From Microbacterium aoyamense (GTDB lineage Bacteria; Actinomycetota; Actinomycetes; Actinomycetales; Microbacteriaceae), in assembly GCF_023155855.1 (NCBI RefSeq), contig NZ_JAKNUT010000001.1:1-64000 (forward strand): a stretch of 64,000 nucleotides of DNA, in the 5' to 3' direction. The notes under the pieces were generated by a model that did not search any database, was not told where the DNA came from, and worked only from the letters and a program-made list of their open reading frames with translations. The position numbers and the translations under genes are program-made. Shown piece by piece: positions 58,968-64,000 of this stretch. Numbering within the stretch: position 1 is the first letter of the stretch; each line of letters opens with the position of its first letter.

Positions 58968-59746
58968 CGATCCTCTGCATCACGAACACCGGCATCCCCG
59001 GCATCCGACGCTGCACGATCCGCGGCAAGCACGGCATCCTCTGCCCCGACCGGGAGGTGAACCGGGCGATCGCGGAGCATCAGGGTGCCGAGCTTGGCGA
59101 GCCGACATGCGGCGGATGCCTCCCCCGCAAGGCCGACCACGGCTTCCTCTGCAACTGGTGCTGGGAGCGTGTCGAGGCGGCGCAGCTGGAGTGGCCGCGG
59201 TTCGCTCGCCTCGTCGTCGAGACCGAGGGCCGCGCGGTGAGCGCCGAGGGCGGCGGCATCAAGGGCTCCACCCCGGACGGCTACACGAACCTGCCGCTGA
59301 CGATGCTGCTGCTCGACGAGTGCACACGCCTCCTCCGCTCACGCGCCGGGGCGACACTCGACGCCTGGGTGCACACGGAGGCCGGCGCCCGCGACGCGAT
59401 CATGTTCGCTCACTCCGCCGAGCGCGCATTCCGGTCCGTCGAGGTCGAGTCGAAGCCGCTGCAGCTCGAACGGGTTCGCTGCCCCCATTGCGGTCAACTC
59501 GCCCTCTTCGAGAACCGGAAGCGGAAGGTCCGCGGCGCGACGGTCGTCGAGTGCGAGAACTGCGGCGAGGAGCTCGACAAGATCCGCGACGACGCCGCCG
59601 AACGCTGGCACGGGTCGGAGGCGTGCGAGCACGGCCACCACGACCGCTGCCGGTCCCTGTCCTGCCCGTGCGACTGCCATCAGCGCACGAGCTCGCTGTA
59701 CACCATCCAGACCCCCGCCCACCTCATCGAAAGGAACGCATCATGA
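58964..59746 (+). CDS. zinc-ribbon-rich hypothetical protein (copy 2)
   Basis: Identical to 15105-15887. Confidence 0.7.
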   Translation: MTILCITNTGIPGIRRCTIRGKHGILCPDREVNRAIAEHQGAELGEPTCGGCLPRKADHGFLCNWCWERVEAAQLEWPRFARLVVETEGRAVSAEGGGIKGSTPDGYTNLPLTMLLLDECTRLLRSRAGATLDAWVHTEAGARDAIMFAHSAERAFRSVEVESKPLQLERVRCPHCGQLALFENRKRKVRGATVVECENCGEELDKIRDDAAERWHGSEACEHGHHDRCRSLSCPCDCHQRTSSLYTIQTPAHLIERNAS

Positions 59747-60060
59747 CCGCCAAGGTGATCCTCGAGCTCGCCGACGAAATCGCGAAGGGAGACTTCGAGG
59801 ATCGTGGCTGGATGATCGACGCGCTCGATCGAGCTCGCGCAGCGCTCCTGACGATCGGAACCCCGCCCACGGGCGGGTGGGAGTACAGCATCGCCTATCC
59901 CCAGGGCGACGGCTGGACAACCGACGGTGCCGAGGTATTCGAAACGCACGACGCCGCCGAGGTAGAGCTCGATTCGGAGAGCTACCTCGCAGCCGACCGG
60001 ATCGTCCGCCGTCGCCCCGCTGGCCCGTGGGAGGTGGTTCCCGATGGTCACGCAGGATGA
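59743..60060 (+). CDS. hypothetical protein (copy 2)
   Basis: Identical to 15884-16201. Confidence 0.7.
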   Translation: MTAKVILELADEIAKGDFEDRGWMIDALDRARAALLTIGTPPTGGWEYSIAYPQGDGWTTDGAEVFETHDAAEVELDSESYLAADRIVRRRPAGPWEVVPDGHAG

Positions 60061-60484
60061 GGACTACGCGATCCGCGAGGCGATCGACGCCGCGCGAGCG
60101 CGAGCAGCGACGCACGGTGGAGACGCCAACCACGCGGCAGAGGAGTGCCCTGAGTGCAAGGCAGGCGTCGACCTGCTCACCGAACGTGATGCCTACGATC
60201 TCGCTCAAGCGCTCTACCGCACGCTGTACGAAGCGGGTGTGTCGTTCGAATCGAACGATCTCATCCCGAAGCTCACTGCGACAGTCAGGGCTCTTGGCTT
60301 CCGTCGCGCTGGCCCCACCGCTGCGACCGAGTGGGAGTACGGCCGGACAGTCGAGGATCGGGTTGAGGTCTGGTCGAAGCTCGCGGATGCCGCGCACTTC
60401 GCGAACCTGTGGGGAGGAACGATCCTGCGCCGACGCAAGGCGGTCCCGGCTGGCGATTGGGAAACTGCGAGGGCCACCCTATGA
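60044..60484 (+). CDS. hypothetical protein (copy 2)
   Basis: Identical to 16185-16625. Confidence 0.65.
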   Translation: MVTQDEDYAIREAIDAARARAATHGGDANHAAEECPECKAGVDLLTERDAYDLAQALYRTLYEAGVSFESNDLIPKLTATVRALGFRRAGPTAATEWEYGRTVEDRVEVWSKLADAAHFANLWGGTILRRRKAVPAGDWETARATL

Positions 60485-60711
60485 CCGCGTTCATGTGTGG
60501 CGGCACGCCGACGCCGGACGACCTCGCCAAGGTGCAGGAGTTCGCCGCCATCCTCTCGATCGAGGACGAGCACCTGCGCGCGCTCGCGACCATGGAATGG
60601 CAGGCCGACCAGTACCCCGAGTACCGGCGGGCGCTCGACGAGCACGCCAGCCGATGCTGCACGAAGTGCGGCACCCACTCGAACCCACACCAGGGATGCA
60701 TCCTCCGATGA
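60481..60711 (+). CDS. small zinc-finger-like protein (copy 2)
   Basis: Identical to 16622-16852. Confidence 0.65.
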   Translation: MTAFMCGGTPTPDDLAKVQEFAAILSIEDEHLRALATMEWQADQYPEYRRALDEHASRCCTKCGTHSNPHQGCILR

Positions 60712-60977
60712 GCACCGACACCCTCGAAAAGACCACCACGACGACCGAGGCCGGCGAACACGACCTGTTCGCCCACTTTGCGAAGAAGACCGACATCGAA
60801 CGCGCGGTCTTCGACGGAGTCGCCATCACAGCGCTATGCGGTAAGACGTGGCGACCGACCCGCGACTTCGCGAAGTTCCCCGTCTGCCCGACGTGCGCCG
60901 AGATCTACGGTTGCAACGCCTGCATGGTCAACGCCGGGAACCCGCGCTGCGCCGCACACGAGGGCCTGGTGCTGTGA
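60708..60977 (+). CDS. DUF3039-like protein (copy 2)
   Basis: Identical to 16849-17118. Confidence 0.75.
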   Translation: MSTDTLEKTTTTTEAGEHDLFAHFAKKTDIERAVFDGVAITALCGKTWRPTRDFAKFPVCPTCAEIYGCNACMVNAGNPRCAAHEGLVL

Positions 60978-61174
60978 AGGAATGGATCACGATCGCCGAG
61001 GCATCCGTGCTCGTCGGCCGCCACCGCTCCCGCATCTACGCCTGGATCGATCAGGGCCGCCTCGCGACCCGCGTGAACGCGCACGGCGTGACGGAGATTC
61101 TCGCGAAAGCAGTCCGGCGGATCGAGTCCGAAGTGAAGCGCGGACGGCCTCGCGGAACCCCGAATCGACGCTGA
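60974..61174 (+). CDS. small HTH protein (copy 2)
   Basis: Identical to 17115-17315. Confidence 0.7.
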   Translation: MKEWITIAEASVLVGRHRSRIYAWIDQGRLATRVNAHGVTEILAKAVRRIESEVKRGRPRGTPNRR

Positions 61175-61200
61175 ATCCCGTCCGCCGATATCTTCAGTGC

Positions 61201-61821
61201 ATGGACTGGGGAATCTTCTGGGGTGCAGTCGGCGCCCTCGCTGCGGTTGCGAGCCTCGCGGGGCTCTACTTCGCCTGGCGGACCTACCGGCGGCAGTTCG
61301 CGAAGAGGGAGATTCGCTACACCGTCAAGTCAGTTCCACTCATCCGCGACGGCGCTGCTCACGCGAAGCTTCGAGTGATGCGCGGCGACGTCGAGCTCCA
61401 AGACCCGTACCTCCTCACAGTCGCGGTGGAGTCAGCGAGCCGCGCCGACATCGCCACATCCGCATTCGACGACGACAACCCGCTCGATTTCGAAGTGAAC
61501 CCCCCAATGCTCGTCACTGACACGAGCACGACGACCAACTCAACTATCGGTTTCACGTGGGCAGATCAGGATATCGACGGCGGGGCCACGGTCGCCAGAA
61601 TCGACCCCCAATTGATCCGAAAGCGCGCAACAGGAGCCTTCTCTGCGGTGACCGATGGGAGGCCGTCGGTAACGGTCCGCAGTCCGCTGATCGACATTCC
61701 TGTCGCCGAGATCAGAGCGGTGGATCGCACCGATCGCCGAGGCTTGGTAACCGTGGCTCTTATCGCCACGGCCCTTTCCCTCGCCCTGTCCGTTTCCGCC
61801 GTCGTGGCCGCGTTGCTCTAG
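61201..61821 (+). CDS. membrane protein, two predicted TM segments (copy 2)
   Basis: Identical to 17342-17962. Confidence 0.65.
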   Translation: MDWGIFWGAVGALAAVASLAGLYFAWRTYRRQFAKREIRYTVKSVPLIRDGAAHAKLRVMRGDVELQDPYLLTVAVESASRADIATSAFDDDNPLDFEVNPPMLVTDTSTTTNSTIGFTWADQDIDGGATVARIDPQLIRKRATGAFSAVTDGRPSVTVRSPLIDIPVAEIRAVDRTDRRGLVTVALIATALSLALSVSAVVAALL

Positions 61822-61825
61822 CGCG

Positions 61826-61850
61826 AAACGCCGGCTGCGTCTTGGCGTTT
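61826..61850 (+). terminator. hairpin after membrane gene (copy 2)
   Basis: Same stem as at 17967-17991. Confidence 0.55.
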
Positions 61851-61913
61851 ATTCGCGAAACCCGCAACGATCATCTGTAGATGGTGGAGCACTGCGCCCA
61901 CCCCGAGAACGTC

Positions 61914-61950
61914 AGAGCCCCGGCACCCTTCCCCCAGGCGCCGGGGCTCT
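61914..61950. terminator. bidirectional terminator (copy 2)
   Basis: Same 11-bp stem as at 18055-18091. Confidence 0.7.
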
Positions 61951-61955
61951 TTCCG

Positions 61956-62171
61956 TCAGCGGATGGTGTCGAGCACGTCGACCTCTTCCTCATCCCACGT
62001 CTCCAGCAGCGCCGGAATCCCTGGGCCCGCGACGAACGTGATCCACTTCCCACCGCCAGCATTCAGCGAGATCGTCCCCGTCTCGTCCTCGATGCCTTCC
62101 AGTGCATCAGCCTGGTTCGCGGGAAGCTCGAACTTCTCGCCGCCATAGTGCAGCACCACGCGCTTTGCCAT
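61956..62171 (-). CDS. 71-residue hypothetical protein (copy 2)
   Basis: Identical to 18097-18312. Confidence 0.65.
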   Translation of the reverse strand: MAKRVVLHYGGEKFELPANQADALEGIEDETGTISLNAGGGKWITFVAGPGIPALLETWDEEEVDVLDTIR

Positions 62172-62379
62172 CTCAACCCCTCCTTCGCCGAGCCCCATGC
62201 GCGGGGCCTCCAGCCTATGGAGGGGCTCCGCCATTCTCCCGGCGTCTTCCCCAGGGCGCCGGGTCCTTCTGCCCCGCCGCCACACGCTCACAACTGACGC
62301 GCAAGCGCCGGCCCTCGCGGCACGGCCGTGCACTCGGAGCGACGATGGACGGCGGGCCACTCGTGAGAGGAGGTGCGCG
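62172..62379. other. hairpin-rich intergenic region before terminase cluster (copy 2)
   Basis: Same nested stems as 18313-18520; if this is the packaging site, the array holds two. Confidence 0.45.
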
Positions 62380-62529
62380 ATGACGCTCACCGCCAAGACC
62401 TGCGCATGCGGCGGTTCGATGATCCCCAGCCGGAACCCCGCGCTGCGCATCTGCACCCACTGCGACATGCCGGCGATCCACAAGGCAAGCACCTGCGAAT
62501 CCTGCCGTCGCCTCAAGCTCACCCGCTGA
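62380..62529 (+). CDS. 49-residue zinc-ribbon protein (copy 2)
   Basis: Identical to 18521-18670. Confidence 0.65.
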   Translation: MTLTAKTCACGGSMIPSRNPALRICTHCDMPAIHKASTCESCRRLKLTR

Positions 62530-62651
62530 TGGCACTCGGCTTCCGCTGGCTCTGCATCGTCGGCATCCACTCCTGGCAGCAAGGCCTGGGCCCCGCCGTC
62601 AGCCCCTGGGCTCAACTGTGCCGCTACTGCAGAGAACCGAGACGCCGATGA
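62529..62651 (+). CDS. 40-residue hypothetical protein (copy 2)
   Basis: Identical to 18670-18792. Confidence 0.5.
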   Translation: MALGFRWLCIVGIHSWQQGLGPAVSPWAQLCRYCREPRRR

Positions 62652-62734
62652 CCTGCGAACACTGCGGCTCCCGCACACTCCCCGGCCTCGTCTGCTGCGA
62701 CGAACTCAGCAACGACCTCGACACCATCGACTGA
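62648..62734 (+). CDS. 28-residue zinc-knuckle peptide (copy 2)
   Basis: Identical to 18789-18875. Confidence 0.45.
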   Translation: MTCEHCGSRTLPGLVCCDELSNDLDTID

Positions 62735-62775
62735 CACTCCGAACGCGGACAGGCGCCGCACGATCGAGGTGAACC

Positions 62776-63270
62776 ATGGCCCAAGGTCGCCCGGTCGAGG
62801 CTGTCGTACGCGCACGCGCGATCAGGTTGATCGGCGAGGGCATGCCGCGGAACGCCATTGCCCGTGAGCTTGGTATCGCTCCGTCGTCGGTCTCCGGCAT
62901 CGCGAAGGACGAGGGACTCACCTTCGATCGGGCCACTGCGACCGCGTCGGCGACGGCTGCTCGAGCACATGACCTGAAGGTCCGACGCCTCGAGCTCATC
63001 GACGAGCTGTTCGCGAAGGCCGCCGATCATCTGGTGGCGATCGATCAGCCGTTCCTGGCGTTCAACTTCGGCGGCAAAGAGAACACGTACGAGGAGCACA
63101 CTCTCGACCGTGCGCCGACCGGTGACCTGCTGAACCTGCATCGAGCGGCGTCGCTCGCGCTCAAGGACGCCCGTGAGCTCATCCATGACGATGACGACGA
63201 GGGCGTCGCTGAGGCCGAGTCGATGCTGATGAACCTGATCCTCGAGCTCGGTCTGCACGAAGATGCCTAG
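62776..63270 (+). CDS. terminase small subunit (copy 2)
   Basis: Identical to 18917-19411. Confidence 0.8.
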   Translation: MAQGRPVEAVVRARAIRLIGEGMPRNAIARELGIAPSSVSGIAKDEGLTFDRATATASATAARAHDLKVRRLELIDELFAKAADHLVAIDQPFLAFNFGGKENTYEEHTLDRAPTGDLLNLHRAASLALKDARELIHDDDDEGVAEAESMLMNLILELGLHEDA

Positions 63271-63502
63271 CCCCACCGGAGCGATTGTCGGCCTGTACGT
63301 CGACTCACGACTGTTCGTCCTCGCCCCCGGCGACATGATCCGCACGCAGACCGGCCGATCGTACGAGGTCGTCGAAGCCCGCGTGCAGCAGCGCGGGAAG
63401 TGGGCAGGCATCCGCCAGCACCTTCGCGTCGTTGTCCTCGAGCACGACGCACCGGTCCGCGAAGACCAACGGGTGATGCCGATCAGGTGGTACCGCCGAT
63501 GA
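63263..63502 (+). CDS. hypothetical protein between terminase subunits (copy 2)
   Basis: Identical to 19404-19643. Confidence 0.65.
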   Translation: MPSPTGAIVGLYVDSRLFVLAPGDMIRTQTGRSYEVVEARVQQRGKWAGIRQHLRVVVLEHDAPVREDQRVMPIRWYRR

Positions 63503-64000
63503 GCGACGTCGACCAGGACGAGAAGTCCGACGTTCTCGGCCCGCAGCAGATGCGGTCGCTGCGTGAGTCGAAGGCTCGCGTGAACATCTTCGAGGGCGCG
63601 ATCCGCTCGGGGAAGACGATCGTTAGCCTGCTGCGCTTCCTCATGGCGGTCCTGTTCGCCAAGGGCGGCGTGATCGTTGTGATCGCCCGCACACGCGACT
63701 CCGCGTACCGCAACGTGTTCGAGCCGCTGATGAATGCTGGCTTGTTCGGCCCGCTCGCTCGGCTCGTGCACTACACGGCCGGCGCTCCCACGGGCCGCAT
63801 CCTCGGTCGCACTGTTCATGTGCTGGGCGCATCGGATGCGAAGTCCGAGAAGGTGCTCCGCGGTCTCACCGTCGCTCTCGCCTACGTCGACGAGGTCACG
63901 GTCATCCCGGAGGAGTTCTTCACCCAGCTGCTCGGCCGCATGAGCCCGCCCGGAGCGAAGCTCTTCGGCACCACGAACCCTGACAGCCCCGCACACTGGC
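63499..64000 (+). CDS. terminase large subunit, 5' part (copy 2, cut by window end)
   Basis: The first 167 codons match 19640 onward and include Walker A and Walker B. The gene is cut by the window, not broken; the nuclease domain lies beyond 64000. Confidence 0.93.
   Translation, partial: MSDVDQDEKSDVLGPQQMRSLRESKARVNIFEGAIRSGKTIVSLLRFLMAVLFAKGGVIVVIARTRDSAYRNVFEPLMNAGLFGPLARLVHYTAGAPTGRILGRTVHVLGASDAKSEKVLRGLTVALAYVDEVTVIPEEFFTQLLGRMSPPGAKLFGTTNPDSPAHW

Larger units (their letters stand above)
45234..64000. mobile_element. second tandem copy of the prophage (partial, 18,767 bp)
   Basis: The sequence repeats copy 1 with a constant offset of 43,859 bases, in the same orientation and directly abutting it. 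Every reading frame compared is identical to its partner. The window ends inside the large terminase gene. Either a true tandem double lysogen or an assembly of circular or concatemeric phage DNA joined to a host flank would look like this. Confidence 0.93.

Noticed and set aside
1375..64000. Two different but related prophages side by side.
   Set aside because: All compared frames are identical between copies, so they are copies of one phage.

Overview
The window is high-GC DNA with many GTG starts and several families best known from actinobacteria and their phages (DUF3039, DUF3263, DUF2746, IPT-domain tail proteins). The host is inferred to be an actinobacterium, plausibly Microbacterium or a relative. 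No host housekeeping gene is present to prove this.

Layout. Positions 1-1374 are flanking DNA with remains of an older mobile element: the C-terminal half of a tyrosine recombinase, a 22-bp perfect inverted repeat and a frameshifted excisionase-like fragment. At 1375 a complete 43,859-bp siphovirus prophage begins. At 45,234 the same sequence starts again, head to tail, and runs identically to the end of the window (18,767 bp of a second copy, cut inside the large terminase gene). Each copy begins with what looks like the 3' half of a tRNA gene on the minus strand, the presumed attachment core.

Phage map (first copy). A leftward immunity and integration operon holds a repressor, an ImmA-like protease and the integrase (3499-1453). 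It diverges at a palindrome-rich switch from a Cro-like regulator and an excisionase (3580-4013). A long rightward early region of translationally coupled genes (4072-17315) encodes a YqaJ-type exonuclease and RecT pair, a predicted cysteine peptidase, a C5 cytosine methyltransferase, an HNH nuclease, a replication-initiator-like protein with an iteron-like internal tract, a PD-(D/E)XK nuclease and many small zinc-ribbon proteins. Two membrane or hypothetical genes and a hairpin-rich stretch follow. The late operon (18917-41810) holds small and large terminase, portal, a MuF-type capsid protein fused to a zinc-protease domain, scaffold, major capsid, two paralogous small proteins, connectors, major tail protein, a homing endonuclease, frameshifting tail chaperones, tape measure, tail-tip proteins, an M15 endolysin with holin-like membrane proteins, and tail-fibre-like proteins. 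The right end (41845-45156) is an accessory block of mostly minus-strand genes, four of them membrane-anchored.

Most notable: the exact tandem prophage; the MuF capsid protein with a HEIGH zincin tail followed by a coupled 50-residue acidic gene; a 343-bp intergenic stretch packed with hairpins; an origin candidate inside the replication gene; and paired CGATGGG motifs with 11-bp phasing on both sides of the attachment core.
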